Origin: Ruminococcus sp.
GTDB lineage: Bacteria > Bacillota > Clostridia > Oscillospirales > Ruminococcaceae
Direction of reading: 5' to 3'
NCBI GenBank assembly: GCA_017543595.1
Contig: JAFYFU010000084.1
Location: 1-40,795, forward strand
Length of the DNA: 40,795 bases
A model generated the notes under the pieces. It saw only the letters and a list, made by a program, of their open reading frames with translations, was not told where the DNA came from and did not search any database. Each line of letters begins with the position of its first letter. Within the stretch, counting starts at the first letter, position 1. A program made the position numbers and the translations under genes. Of this stretch, positions 7,704 through 17,143 are shown piece by piece.

Positions 7704-9842
7704 TTAGTTTTTTGTTTTTGAAGAATTGGTTTTCTTTTTTGAGGCAGGTTTCTTTGAAGACTTCTCACGGTTTTCACGCATTACCTTTTGTTTTGCCTGT
7801 TTTTCCTCAAATCTCCTGCAAGTTTCCCTGTAAAGGTACTCCTGAGAATTTATTTCTTCTTCATCTTCTTTTCTTTCGGCGTGGACGTAAGTTCCGTCTT
7901 TGAGCATAATTCTCGCCTTTACGTTGTCTTTCATAAGTATGCCGAACATATCACGGATTTGCTTTTTAAGTTTTTCGTCCTCTATTGGTGCGGCAACTTC
8001 GACACGGCGGATTGTATTTCTGCTCATATAGTCAGCCGAACCGATATAAATTTTCTGTTCTTTCTTTTCACTTCCGAAAATAAATATACGGCTGTGTTCG
8101 AGGAAACGTCCGACTATACTGCGGACGGAAATATTTTCCGTAAAGCCCTCCACACCTGCAATAAGACAGCATATGCCCCTTATGACAAGTTCGATTTTAA
8201 CGCCTGCCTTTGAAGCCTCAATGAGTTTCTTTATAATTGCAGTATCGTTGAGGGAATTTACCTTTGCGGCTATATATCCTTCTCCGCCCTGTCTTGAAAT
8301 ATTTATCTGTTCGTCCGTCATTTCAAGAATCCGAGGTCTTAACGCAAGGGGCGAAACAAGAAGCTTGTTTGTATGGTCAACGAATGTGCCGTTCACAAGG
8401 GAAGTGAAAACAGCCTGTGCGTCTTCGGCAATTTCCCTGTCTGCTGTGAGAAGCATGAGGTCGGTATAAATTTTGGAAGTTTTCTCGTTGTAATTTCCCG
8501 TACCTATCTGTGTTACATAGTCAAATTCTCCGCCCTGAGCTTTTCTTGTTATGAGAAGAAGCTTTGAATGTGCCTTGTATTCTTTCGGACCGTATATAAC
8601 TTTTACGCCTGCGTTTTGCAGATGTTTTGACCATTCGATATTGTTTTCCTCATCGAATCTCGCACGGAGTTCAATCATTACAAGAACTTCCTTGCCGTTT
8701 TCCGAGGCAGTACACAATGCGTCAATTACCTTGCTGTTTTTTGCAAGGCGGTAAAGAGTTATCTTTATTGATGTAACTTTCGGGTCAACGGCTGATTCCT
8801 GCAAAAGCCTTATGAAAGATGATGTCATTGATTCAAAGGGATAGCTTAAAAGAATATCCTTTGCCTTTACCTGAGAAAATACCGAACGGCTTTCATTGAG
8901 CATAGGCGATTTTATCGAGGGGAATTTCTCAAAATGCAGTTTCGGGTTGTCGTCAAGTTCCTGCAACGCATAGAGATACGAAAGGTCAAGCGGTATTCTT
9001 GAACTGAAAACCCTGACGTTTTTAAGCTTTAATTTCTTGCATATATAATCAAGTGCTTCACGGCTGAACTCCCCTGTTATTTCAAGGCGGACGGGCGCAA
9101 GCCTTTTGCGCTTGTCAACGAGTTCCTCCATTCTTTCACGAAATTCCGAACCCCTGCCCGAAACCATTATATCGGCATTTCTTGTTATGCGGATTACAGT
9201 TCTGTCGATTACTTTGTAGCCCTTGAACATGAGATGTGCAAAATGCAGTATCAATTCTTCTTCGAGGACGAATCTTTTACCGCTTTCGTCAAGGGGAATC
9301 ATTCGCTGACTGTTTGCGTGTGCAAGCTGTATGATACCGACAGAGACTTTCTTTTTTGAGCCGAGCTGTACAATTGCATACAGTTCTTTATTTTTGAGGA
9401 ACGGAAAAGGCAGGTCGTCATTTACTACCATGCCCGAAATAAACGGCTTTATTTCTCTCTTGAAATAAAGTTCGAGGAATTTCTGTTCTTTTTCGGTGGC
9501 ATTTTCAAAACTCACGTGTTCAAAGCCGTAAGTTTTAAGTTCGCCCATTGTTTTGAAATAAGCCTCCTCAACAGACGGCTGTAATCTTCTGACAGCGGTA
9601 AACACCGCATCAAGCTGCTGAGAAGGGGTAAAACCTGATTTTCCGTCTTTTTTGCTCTTGCTTTTTTTTGCATCGTCAGTTATAGAACCTACTCTGACCA
9701 TAAAAAACTCATCGAGATTACTTTGATATATAGCCGAAAATGCAAGACGTTCGAGGAGAGGATTATTTTGGTCTGTGGCTTCCTCCATTACTCTTTTGTT
9801 GAATTTAAGCCAGGAAAGCTCTCTGTTTTCGAGATATTCCAT
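7704..9842 (-). CDS. ppk1: Polyphosphate kinase 1
   Basis: PPK1 reversibly polymerises the gamma-phosphate of ATP into inorganic polyphosphate. The 712 residues fit the family. The order of domains is the N-terminal ENRELSWLKFNKRVMEEA, then two phospholipase-D-like catalytic domains. The phosphorylated histidine is H425 (KAHSKLLLI) and the second conserved histidine is H583 (EHSRIFIFG); IGTGNYNEKTSKIYTDLMLLTA is also typical. The extreme C-terminus is a Lys/Ser-rich tail of about 30 residues that lies outside the fold. The ATG at 9842 is chosen because GGAG precedes it and the family starts with this sequence; an in-frame ATG 42 bases upstream lacks an SD. A consensus promoter lies at 9916-9944. 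Confidence 0.96.
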   Translation of the reverse strand: MEYLENRELSWLKFNKRVMEEATDQNNPLLERLAFSAIYQSNLDEFFMVRVGSITDDAKKSKSKKDGKSGFTPSQQLDAVFTAVRRLQPSVEEAYFKTMGELKTYGFEHVSFENATEKEQKFLELYFKREIKPFISGMVVNDDLPFPFLKNKELYAIVQLGSKKKVSVGIIQLAHANSQRMIPLDESGKRFVLEEELILHFAHLMFKGYKVIDRTVIRITRNADIMVSGRGSEFRERMEELVDKRKRLAPVRLEITGEFSREALDYICKKLKLKNVRVFSSRIPLDLSYLYALQELDDNPKLHFEKFPSIKSPMLNESRSVFSQVKAKDILLSYPFESMTSSFIRLLQESAVDPKVTSIKITLYRLAKNSKVIDALCTASENGKEVLVMIELRARFDEENNIEWSKHLQNAGVKVIYGPKEYKAHSKLLLITRKAQGGEFDYVTQIGTGNYNEKTSKIYTDLMLLTADREIAEDAQAVFTSLVNGTFVDHTNKLLVSPLALRPRILEMTDEQINISRQGGEGYIAAKVNSLNDTAIIKKLIEASKAGVKIELVIRGICCLIAGVEGFTENISVRSIVGRFLEHSRIFIFGSEKKEQKIYIGSADYMSRNTIRRVEVAAPIEDEKLKKQIRDMFGILMKDNVKARIMLKDGTYVHAERKEDEEEINSQEYLYRETCRRFEEKQAKQKVMRENREKSSKKPASKKKTNSSKTKN

Positions 9843-9915
9843 GATATATAACTCCAATCTGCCCGAAGGCGAACTATACTTCACATTATTACAAAAACCA
9901 ACATTTTATACATCA

Positions 9916-9944
9916 ATTATATAACTTTTCATGGCTTATGTCAA
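9916..9944 (-). promoter_or_regulatory. Sigma-A promoter for ppk1
   Basis: TTGACA (9944-9939), a 17-base spacer and TATAAT (9921-9916) on the minus strand, about 75 bases before the ppk1 start. Confidence 0.85.
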
Positions 9945-9961
9945 GTGCTTTTTGCAAGAGT

Positions 9962-9990
9962 AAAAAAAAGGACTGCTTTCGCAGTCCTTA
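9962..9990 (-). terminator. Rho-independent terminator of hsp20
   Basis: AAGGACTGC and GCAGTCCTT form a nine-base-pair stem closed by a GAAA tetraloop, followed on the minus strand by a run of T. It separates hsp20 from the ppk1 promoter. Confidence 0.92.
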
Positions 9991-9999
9991 TTTAATGAA

Positions 10000-10422
10000 T
10001 TACTTTATTTCAAGCTTTTTTGTCTGTGGTTCTTCATGTTTTTTCTTTGGCATATCCAAAATGAGAACACCGTTTTTGTACTCAGCGGATATATTGTCGG
10101 TATCTATACCCGAAACATCAAAGCTTCTCTTGTAAGAACCGAAAGTGCGTTCTCTGCGGATATATTTTCCGTCGTCGTCTTTCTTTTCGGTTTCCGTCTT
10201 GTGCTTTGCGGATACAGTCAGATAAGAGCCGTTTATATCAAGGCTTATATCTTCCTTTTCAAAGCCGGGGAGTTCGGATTCCATTACATATTTGTCGCCC
10301 TCGTCCTTTATGTCTGTGCGGCAGTGGTTCGGGGGAGGCTCCGGGAAAAATCCCCTGTCAAAATCGTCAAACATATTAAAAAGGTCATATCTGTTTCTTC
10401 CAAAGGGTGTAAGTCCGTACAT
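10000..10422 (-). CDS. hsp20: Small heat-shock protein Hsp20 (alpha-crystallin domain)
   Basis: The 140-residue protein is an ATP-independent holdase that binds unfolding proteins under stress. The N-terminal arm (MYGLTPFGRNRYDLFNMFDDFD) is followed by an alpha-crystallin domain at about residues 35-130: MESELPGFEKEDISLDINGSYLTVSA, the FGSYKRSFDV strand and the hallmark YKNGVLILDMPKK (the A-x-x-x-N-G-V-L motif). The C-terminus KKLEIK completes the fold. The start has AAGGAGG eight bases upstream. A perfect CIRCE lies about 160 bases upstream, pointing to HrcA repression, and a terminator follows, so it is a single-gene unit. Confidence 0.95.
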   Translation of the reverse strand: MYGLTPFGRNRYDLFNMFDDFDRGFFPEPPPNHCRTDIKDEGDKYVMESELPGFEKEDISLDINGSYLTVSAKHKTETEKKDDDGKYIRRERTFGSYKRSFDVSGIDTDNISAEYKNGVLILDMPKKKHEEPQTKKLEIK

Positions 10423-10579
10423 AAATTATTCCTCCTTAAATAAGCGCAAAGGTTTATATTTTTTAGCTGTTCGAATTGTTTTTGTTTTCCATTGGAATCA
10501 TTCCTTTCGTTTCATTGTCTGTATTATATTCCCCCGTTATGTTGAAAATATCAAAGTTTTGTGAAAGAAAAGCGAAAAA

Positions 10580-10606
10580 TTAGCACTCATTGTGTGAGAG
10601 TGCTAA
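10580..10606. promoter_or_regulatory. CIRCE operator (HrcA binding site)
   Basis: TTAGCACTC, nine bases, GAGTGCTAA: a perfect match to the CIRCE consensus, the operator of the HrcA repressor. It lies between hsp20 (minus) and the GH9 gene (plus). Hsp20 is the obvious target by function. A possible -10 (TATTAT at 10618-10613, minus strand) is just upstream of the operator, which would put CIRCE at the transcription start and leave a 5' leader of about 160 bases. No good -35 is visible for it. Confidence 0.95.
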
Positions 10607-10711
10607 TTGTGCATAATACACAATACGAACTATGCTGTTTTGGAAGAAATAACAAAAAATTGCAATTATCTATATTTGTACACAATTTATTAACAAAATG
10701 CTCAAAATTTA

Positions 10712-10720
10712 TGCTATAAT
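10712..10720 (+). promoter_or_regulatory. Extended -10 promoter candidate for the GH9 gene
   Basis: TGCTATAAT is an extended -10 (TGnTATAAT) about 58 bases before the GH9 start. No convincing -35 lies 17 bases upstream, which is tolerated with an extended -10. Confidence 0.5.
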
Positions 10721-10777
10721 TATAGTATACAAACTGTCTTATTAAACAGACAGTATTTTGAGAGGAATGATTATTTT

Positions 10778-12712
10778 ATGGGAATGAAAGGCAGATTCAC
10801 AAAAAAACTTATGGCTTTTGCAGCCTCAGCGGTTATGGGAGTAACTTCCCTTGCAGGTTCGGCAGTTACGGCAAAAGCCGCTGACTTACAGCTTGACAAC
10901 TATGCAAAACTTTTACAATATTCGCTTTATTTCTATGATGCAAACTACTGCGGTGCAGGCACGGGTGACAAGTCGCATTTTTCGTGGCGTGACGACTGTC
11001 ACACGGGCAGTAACGACATGGGCGGTTTCCATGACGCAGGTGACGGAATAATCTGCGGTCTTACGGAAGGCTTTACGGCTTCAACCCTCGGCTGGCTTTA
11101 CTACGAATATAAAGAGGATTTCGACAAGACAGGCACTACCGCACACCTTAAAGATATTACAGATGAATTTGCAAGGTACATGAAAAACTGCACAACTCTT
11201 GACGGAAACGGAAACGTCACAAATTTCATTTACGAAATGGGCGATGACGGAAAAGACCACAGCAAATGGCGTGCGCCCGAATTAATGGGCGAACGTGGAA
11301 ATGATGAGATTTATTCTACAACTGACGGTGCAAGCGATGTCGCTGCACAATATGCCGCCGCACTCGCACAGAATTACATCAATTTCAAGAATGAAGAAGA
11401 TTTGACATATGCAAAGGCTCTTTATGATTTCGCAGCCAAAAACCGCAAAATGACCTATGAACAAATGACATATTCCGATAAAAGCGTTGAGGACGATATA
11501 GCTTGGGCGGCAGGCTGGTTATATATCGCAACAGGCGAAAAGCCATACCTTGACGCTAACAGCAAGGATACAAGCGGTACTAATGACTGGGTAAATGATT
11601 ACTACTACGGCGGAGTATGGCTCGGTGCGGCTATAATAAACGCAGAAATTACAGGAAACTGGACTGCCCCCGTAAACTATATAAACGGCGTTGTAAACGC
11701 AAACAAAGACAAATATTATGTAATGAACTCATGGGGAAGTGCAAGGCATAACACCCTTATGCAGACTTGCGCCATGATTGTCACAAAACATAAGGACAAA
11801 TCAAATGCTGATTTCTCGGAATGGTGTCAGAAACAAATGAATATGATTCTCGGAGACAACAACGCAAATGTATGCCTTGTAGTCGGCTATAATGACGTTT
11901 CGGCAACATCTCCCCATCACCGTGCCGCTTCAAATCTCTATGTAGATGATTCATGGTCACAGTGGGGAAGCTGGGACGGAAACTATGCAAATGTTGAGGG
12001 AAGTCATGTTCTTTACGGCGCACTCTGCGGAGGTCCTACAAGTGAGGACTTCACAACATTCAGGAAACTTGATGCAAAAGATTCCACATCAAACGAGGTA
12101 GCACTTGATTATCAGGTAGGTCTTGTCGGAGCTGCCGCAGGTCTTTACAGCTATTTCGGTACAGGTAATGTTGTTGCCGAAATAGGTGATGTTGAAGTTT
12201 ACCCCGAAGAAATAGCAATCGCAAACGGCGAAGTAATCGTTGACCCGCCCGAAACTCAGGTTACCTGTTCATTTGCTGACAAAATAAAAAGTACAATCAA
12301 CGGATATATTGAATTTGAGGAAAACGGAAAATTTGGTATTGATGTGATAAAGTATCCCGAAATTTTTGAACAGTTCAGACAGGCTGGCAAAGGTGCTGCT
12401 GTAAAAGTTGAATTTGTATATTCCTATGACGAAGAATCAATAATTGAACTCAAAAACTTTGTCGTAACTGAATATGCCCCCGGCAATCACGCTTATGGTG
12501 ATGCAAACCTTGACGGTGACTGTTCGGTTTCTGATGCGGTTGCGATTCTCCAACACCTTGCAAACAGCGACAAATTCGGTCTTTCCGAACAGGCTCTCAT
12601 AAATGCCGATGTTGACGGAGTTCCTGGTGTTACAGGCAAGGACGCAGCGGTTATTCAAATGGTAGACGCAGGAATTTACACGGTTGATGACCTCCCGCTC
12701 AACAAGAACTGA
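10778..12712 (+). CDS. Secreted GH9 endoglucanase with dockerin
   Basis: The 644-residue protein is exported by a signal peptide (cleavage near AKA-AD, residue 35). Residues about 38-465 are a glycoside hydrolase family 9 (alpha/alpha)6 barrel that cuts beta-1,4-glucan by inversion: HDAGD with D86 and D89, the HHRAAS block (H380, H381) and the general acid E440 in SNEVALDYQ. Residues about 470-565 form a small beta-rich region that I do not recognise. A type I-like dockerin closes the protein (572-635): GDANLDGDCSVSDAVAILQHLA and NADVDGVPGVTGKDAAVIQMV, two calcium loops each followed by a helix, which would plug it into a cellulosome scaffold. No carbohydrate-binding module is obvious. Two in-frame ATGs (codons 1 and 3) are possible. 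Confidence 0.95.
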   Translation: MGMKGRFTKKLMAFAASAVMGVTSLAGSAVTAKAADLQLDNYAKLLQYSLYFYDANYCGAGTGDKSHFSWRDDCHTGSNDMGGFHDAGDGIICGLTEGFTASTLGWLYYEYKEDFDKTGTTAHLKDITDEFARYMKNCTTLDGNGNVTNFIYEMGDDGKDHSKWRAPELMGERGNDEIYSTTDGASDVAAQYAAALAQNYINFKNEEDLTYAKALYDFAAKNRKMTYEQMTYSDKSVEDDIAWAAGWLYIATGEKPYLDANSKDTSGTNDWVNDYYYGGVWLGAAIINAEITGNWTAPVNYINGVVNANKDKYYVMNSWGSARHNTLMQTCAMIVTKHKDKSNADFSEWCQKQMNMILGDNNANVCLVVGYNDVSATSPHHRAASNLYVDDSWSQWGSWDGNYANVEGSHVLYGALCGGPTSEDFTTFRKLDAKDSTSNEVALDYQVGLVGAAAGLYSYFGTGNVVAEIGDVEVYPEEIAIANGEVIVDPPETQVTCSFADKIKSTINGYIEFEENGKFGIDVIKYPEIFEQFRQAGKGAAVKVEFVYSYDEESIIELKNFVVTEYAPGNHAYGDANLDGDCSVSDAVAILQHLANSDKFGLSEQALINADVDGVPGVTGKDAAVIQMVDAGIYTVDDLPLNKN

Positions 12713-12764
12713 CATAAAACAATAAAGACTTATCGTTCACTGCTTTGATTACCTTTACCCACAG

Positions 12765-12799
12765 AAAAGCTGCCCCCTCGGACAGCTTTTTTGTTTTTT
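12765..12799 (+). terminator. Rho-independent terminator after the GH9 gene
   Basis: AAAAGCTG and CAGCTTTT pair around a C-rich loop, followed by T-rich sequence, about 50 bases after the stop codon. Confidence 0.82.
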
Positions 12800-12872
12800 C
12801 TATAAATTACGCTGTCTTAACAGCCTTGATTTTGTGAATTTTGAAGAATTGCTCGGAAAAATTAAAGGAAAT

Positions 12873-12901
12873 TTGCAAATATTCGCTTTTCATGATATAA
12901 T
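12873..12901 (+). promoter_or_regulatory. Sigma-A promoter for the GH95-GH26 operon
   Basis: TTGCAA (12873-12878), a 17-base spacer and TATAAT (12896-12901), 33 bases before the GH95 start. Confidence 0.75.
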
Positions 12902-12933
12902 AATATTAAAATTCGCAATATAGGAGTAAATCT

Positions 12934-15252
12934 ATGGCTACCGAAACTTTATTGAAATACACAAGCCCCGCCGAAAATTTTGATTATGCACTCCCCGTGG
13001 GCAACGGAAGAATAGGCGGTATGATATTCGGAAATCCCGTTGACGAAGTTATAAAACTCAATGAGGATTCAATATGGTCGGGCGGTCTGCGTCACCGTAT
13101 CAACCCCGACTCAAAAGAAGGTCTTGCGGAAGTCCGCAAATTAATATCAGAGGGAAATATCCCACAGGCAGAAAAAATTGCCTTTGAAAAATTACAGGGC
13201 GTTACTCCGAATATGCGTCATTATATGCCTCTCGGAGATTTGAAAATACATATGGAACTTGACGGAAAAGCAAGAGAATATTCACGCACCCTCGATATAG
13301 GAAACGCCGTTTCGGACGTAACTTTCAAGGTAAATGAAATTGAATACAAGCGTGAAGTGTTTGTTTCCGCCCCCGATGAGGTTATGGCGGTCAGGATATC
13401 CTGCGAAAAACCGTCAATGATAAGTTTAAGCTGTTCGATTGACGGCAGGGACGACTATTATGACGATAACAGACCCTGCGGTAAAAATATGTTAATGTAC
13501 ACAGGTGGTACGGGAAGCAGGGACGGAATATTTTTCGGGGCTGTTGTCGGTGCAACCGCAAAAGGCGGAAGTATCAGAACTCTCGGAAATAAAATATCCG
13601 TTAAAAATGCCGATGAAGTCATGATAGTATTAGCAGTCCGCACAAGTTTCTATACGGAAAATTATGAGGAATCCGCTCAGGTAGATGCCGAAATGGCTGT
13701 GCAGTGCGAATGGGACGAATTATTATACCGCCATGTAAGCGACTATAAAGAACTGTTTGAAAGAGTTGAACTGAATCTTGAAGACAACAGTCAGGCAAAT
13801 ATAAACGCACTGACAACCGATGAAAGAATAGCCCGTCTGCGTGGAGATGAAATGGACAGCAGAGATTGTGAAAGACTTATCCACGACAACAAACTCATAG
13901 AACTCTATTTCAATTTCGGAAGATATTTAATGATTTCCGCAAGCAGACCCTCAACTCAGCCCATGAATTTACAGGGCATATGGAATCAGGATATGCTCCC
14001 GCCTTGGGGAAGCAAGTACACCATAAATATAAATACAGAAATGAATTACTGGTGTGCCGAAAACTGTAATCTTTCGGAATGTCATCTCCCTCTTTTTGAC
14101 CTCCTCGAAAGAGTATGCGAAAACGGAAAAATCACTGCAAAGGAAATGTACGGAATAAACAAGGGCTTTGTTTGTCATCATAATACGGATATATGGGGCG
14201 ATACCGCACCGCAGGATACATGGGTTCCCGCAACGATATGGCAGACAGGAGGTGCATGGCTTGCACTTCATATCTTTGAACATTACGAATACACGCTTGA
14301 CAGGGAATTTCTTGAAAGCAAATATCATATAATGCGTTCGGCTGCGGAATTTTTCACGGAATTTTTAACCGAAAATGAGGACGGAAAACTTGTCACCTGC
14401 CCGTCTGTTTCACCAGAAAATACCTATGTAATGGAAAACGGTGTCAAGGGCTGTCTCTGTGCAGGACCTTCAATGGATTCACAGATAATAACCGTTCTTT
14501 TCAATGATGTTATAAAATCCGCAGAAATTCTCGGACGTGACAAAACTCTCGTAAAGAAATTAAAATCCATGCTCAAAAAAATCCCTCAGCCCGAAGTTGG
14601 AAAATACGGTCAGATAAAAGAATGGTATGTTGACTATGATGAGGCGGAAGTCGGTCACAGACATATATCACAGCTTTTTGCACTTCACCCTGCCGATTTG
14701 ATATCCCCGAACAAAACTCCGAAACTCGCAGATGCCGCAAGGGCTACACTTGTCCGCAGACTTATTCACGGCGGAGGTCATACGGGTTGGAGCTGTGCAT
14801 GGATAACAAATATGTGGGCAAGGCTCTATGACGGAAGAATGGTATACGAAAACATCAAGAAACTGCTTTCACATTCCACAAATCCGAATATGTTCGACAG
14901 TCACCCACCGTTCCAGATAGACGGAAATTTCGGCGGTACTGCGGCAATTGCGGAATCACTCCTGCAAAGCTGCTGCGGAGAAATAATTCTCCTGCCCGCA
15001 CTCCCCGATGAATGGAAAAACGGAAGCGTAAGAGGCTTAAAAGCCAAAGGCGGATTTGAAGTCGATATTTCATGGAAAGACGGAAAACTCCTGTCCGCAT
15101 CAATAACTTCTTTCAGCGGTCAGGTATGCCGACTCAGAACAAATACAGTCGCAAGTATAATCTGTGACGGCGAAACCGTAGACTCTCATATTGAGGACGG
15201 AGTGACAGTATTCAATACAGCGGAAGGAAAAACTTATACCGTAAAGCCCTGA
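12934..15252 (+). CDS. GH95 glycoside hydrolase, probably alpha-L-fucosidase
   Basis: The 772-residue enzyme has the GH95 architecture: an N-terminal beta-sandwich starting [25 protein letters not shown], an (alpha/alpha)6 barrel, and a C-terminal beta region. Active-site blocks include [26 protein letters not shown] (N367 and N371 area), HHNTDIWGD (N417-D419) and CPSVSPEN (E495). GH95 enzymes are inverting alpha-1,2-L-fucosidases, with some alpha-galactosidases; the subfamily cannot be fixed by eye. There is no signal peptide, so it should act in the cytoplasm on imported oligosaccharides. The SD is TAGGAG. It is co-directional with and 24 bases before the GH26 lipoprotein gene. Confidence 0.93.
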   Translation: MATETLLKYTSPAENFDYALPVGNGRIGGMIFGNPVDEVIKLNEDSIWSGGLRHRINPDSKEGLAEVRKLISEGNIPQAEKIAFEKLQGVTPNMRHYMPLGDLKIHMELDGKAREYSRTLDIGNAVSDVTFKVNEIEYKREVFVSAPDEVMAVRISCEKPSMISLSCSIDGRDDYYDDNRPCGKNMLMYTGGTGSRDGIFFGAVVGATAKGGSIRTLGNKISVKNADEVMIVLAVRTSFYTENYEESAQVDAEMAVQCEWDELLYRHVSDYKELFERVELNLEDNSQANINALTTDERIARLRGDEMDSRDCERLIHDNKLIELYFNFGRYLMISASRPSTQPMNLQGIWNQDMLPPWGSKYTININTEMNYWCAENCNLSECHLPLFDLLERVCENGKITAKEMYGINKGFVCHHNTDIWGDTAPQDTWVPATIWQTGGAWLALHIFEHYEYTLDREFLESKYHIMRSAAEFFTEFLTENEDGKLVTCPSVSPENTYVMENGVKGCLCAGPSMDSQIITVLFNDVIKSAEILGRDKTLVKKLKSMLKKIPQPEVGKYGQIKEWYVDYDEAEVGHRHISQLFALHPADLISPNKTPKLADAARATLVRRLIHGGGHTGWSCAWITNMWARLYDGRMVYENIKKLLSHSTNPNMFDSHPPFQIDGNFGGTAAIAESLLQSCCGEIILLPALPDEWKNGSVRGLKAKGGFEVDISWKDGKLLSASITSFSGQVCRLRTNTVASIICDGETVDSHIEDGVTVFNTAEGKTYTVKP

Positions 15253-15276
15253 ATTAAATTATAAGGAAGGAAAAAT

Positions 15277-17109
15277 ATGAATATAAAAAATTTTATCTCT
15301 GTTATGGCATCTGCTGTTATTTGTGTCTCATGCCTTTCAGCCTGCACGGATAAAAAAAATCAGAACACCGAAGATACAGAAGTAAATGCAGGCGAAACTC
15401 AGGAAACTCCCTCGGAGGAAACTTCTCAGCCCGATGAGGAATTTCCCGAATCTTACCCCGAATATCCCGTTTCCTACCCCGAAATAAGAGTAAGAGATAT
15501 TTCGGAAACCTATGAGGCGGAAGATACGGATTTCGGCGATGTTTTAAAACTTGAATCCCCAAAAGCCGAAACTGCCGATATCCCCGAAGAAGAACCGCAG
15601 GAGGAGGATTCCGTTGAGGATACAAGCGAAGAACCTACAAGCGAACCCAAAAGCAATAAACCTTACAGCGGTAAGGGCTATCTCACAGGATTCAAAGATG
15701 ACGGCAGTCAGTCCGTAAAATTTACGGTAAAAGCCCCAACAAATCAGCATTATGATTTTTCTTTCAGCATATCCGCAGAAAAAGCCGTAAACTGTACCGT
15801 TATGCTCAACGGAAAAGAACTTGACAAATTCAAAACACGCAAAAACGGAAAGTTTACTCTTATAACCGTCTACGGAGTTTATCTTGACAAGGGAGAGGCT
15901 GAAATTGAACTTATCCCGAAGGGAAATATTAAGATAGACTATCTTAAATTCTCAAACAATACTACCCTCGGAAAAATAAGTTACAGAACTGACGGAACAC
16001 CCGTAAATTCCAATGCAAGCGATTCCGCAAAGGAACTCATGGAATTTTTCTCGGAGAATTACGGAGAATATATAATTTCCGCACAGTATGTTTCCGACAG
16101 CACCGACAAGGAACTTGAACTGGTAAACAAAACTACGGGAAAATATCCCGTTATACGCTGTTCGGCACTGAATAACAAGGGCGAAAATTTTGACACCTGC
16201 AAGGAAGATATAAATTCCGCAAAAAAATGGCACGCCAACGGCGGAATTGTAAGCCTTATGTGGTACTGGGAAGCCCCGTCAAAAAAATCCTCCGTGTATA
16301 CCGAGGAAACGGATTTCAAACTCTCCGATGCGGTTACGGATATAGATATATCGAATATGTCGCAGGAGGATATAAGAGGACTTTACGGCGAGGGACAGAT
16401 TTCCGAACAGTGCTACGGTCTTATAAGAGATATGGACAATATGGCTGAACTGCTCAAAGAATTAAAAGACGAAAATATCCCCGTATTGTGGAGACCCCTC
16501 CATGAAGCTTACGGCAACTGGTTCTGGTGGGGAGCTGACGGCGAAGAAGCTTACAGCTGGCTGTGGCAACTTATGTACGACAGATACACGGAATTTTTCG
16601 GTCTTGATAATCTGATATGGGTCTGGAACGGTCAGAGTTCAAATACTCTTGTCGCAAAAAATACTTTTGATATTGCCGCACTGGATATATACCTTGACCC
16701 CGAAGAAGATTTCGGCAGCAGATACGAACAGTTCATAGCCATGCAGAAAATTGTCGGTGCTGACAAGCTTATAGCAATAAGCGAGTGCAGCAGAGTTCCC
16801 GATGTTGATACAGCTTTCAGAGATAATACGGTATGGCTTTTCAGCGGTCAGTGGTACGGGGAATTTATTTCCGATTCAAAGGGAAATTATTCCGAAACAT
16901 ATTGCCCAAGGGCGGATTTTGCAAGATTCTACAATTCGGAGGGCGTTCTCACACTTGACGAATACAAGGAAATGAAAGCAAATGCCCCCAAAAAACAGAA
17001 AACTACCGAACCGCAGGAGGAAGAAACTCAGCCCGATGAACAGCAGGAAATTCCTGACGAATATCAGGAAGAACAGCCGCAGGAAGATGAACAGTACCTC
17101 TATGTATAA
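15277..17109 (+). CDS. GH26 mannanase-type lipoprotein with CBM35-like domain
   Basis: The 610-residue protein begins with a lipoprotein signal (lipobox LSAC, about residue 23). An acidic Glu/Pro/Ser linker follows, then a carbohydrate-binding-like beta-sandwich (about 65-230, YEAEDTDFGDV ... IKIDYLKF, CBM35-like), then a GH26 TIM barrel (about 235-570). The catalytic pair is visible: acid/base E410 in WRPLHEAYGNWFWWG and nucleophile E503 in IAISECS. The family contains mainly endo-beta-1,4-mannanases that retain configuration. The C-terminal 45 residues are a low-complexity Glu/Gln/Pro tail. It should sit on the outer face of the cell membrane. The SD is AAGGAAGG; it forms an operon with the GH95 gene. 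Confidence 0.93.
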   Translation: MNIKNFISVMASAVICVSCLSACTDKKNQNTEDTEVNAGETQETPSEETSQPDEEFPESYPEYPVSYPEIRVRDISETYEAEDTDFGDVLKLESPKAETADIPEEEPQEEDSVEDTSEEPTSEPKSNKPYSGKGYLTGFKDDGSQSVKFTVKAPTNQHYDFSFSISAEKAVNCTVMLNGKELDKFKTRKNGKFTLITVYGVYLDKGEAEIELIPKGNIKIDYLKFSNNTTLGKISYRTDGTPVNSNASDSAKELMEFFSENYGEYIISAQYVSDSTDKELELVNKTTGKYPVIRCSALNNKGENFDTCKEDINSAKKWHANGGIVSLMWYWEAPSKKSSVYTEETDFKLSDAVTDIDISNMSQEDIRGLYGEGQISEQCYGLIRDMDNMAELLKELKDENIPVLWRPLHEAYGNWFWWGADGEEAYSWLWQLMYDRYTEFFGLDNLIWVWNGQSSNTLVAKNTFDIAALDIYLDPEEDFGSRYEQFIAMQKIVGADKLIAISECSRVPDVDTAFRDNTVWLFSGQWYGEFISDSKGNYSETYCPRADFARFYNSEGVLTLDEYKEMKANAPKKQKTTEPQEEETQPDEQQEIPDEYQEEQPQEDEQYLYV

Positions 17110-17112
17110 AAA

Positions 17113-17142
17113 AATTCTCCCTTGAAAAAGGGAGATTTTTTT
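17113..17142. terminator. Bidirectional terminator between GH26 and flavin reductase genes
   Basis: TCTCCCTT and AAGGGAGA form an eight-base-pair stem with a GAAA loop, flanked by A-rich and T-rich runs, so it can serve both converging genes. Confidence 0.9.
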
Positions 17143-17143
17143 A

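Noticed and set aside
10437-10500. Nine-codon reading frame (MENKNNSNS) with an AAAGGA site in the hsp20 leader, minus strand
   Set aside because: Too short to support as a gene without conservation or profiling data; kept only as a remark under the CIRCE finding.
12437-12715. Minus-strand reading frame opposite the GH9 dockerin
   Set aside because: It is antisense to a clearly coding region with dockerin motifs and lacks an SD; a shadow frame.
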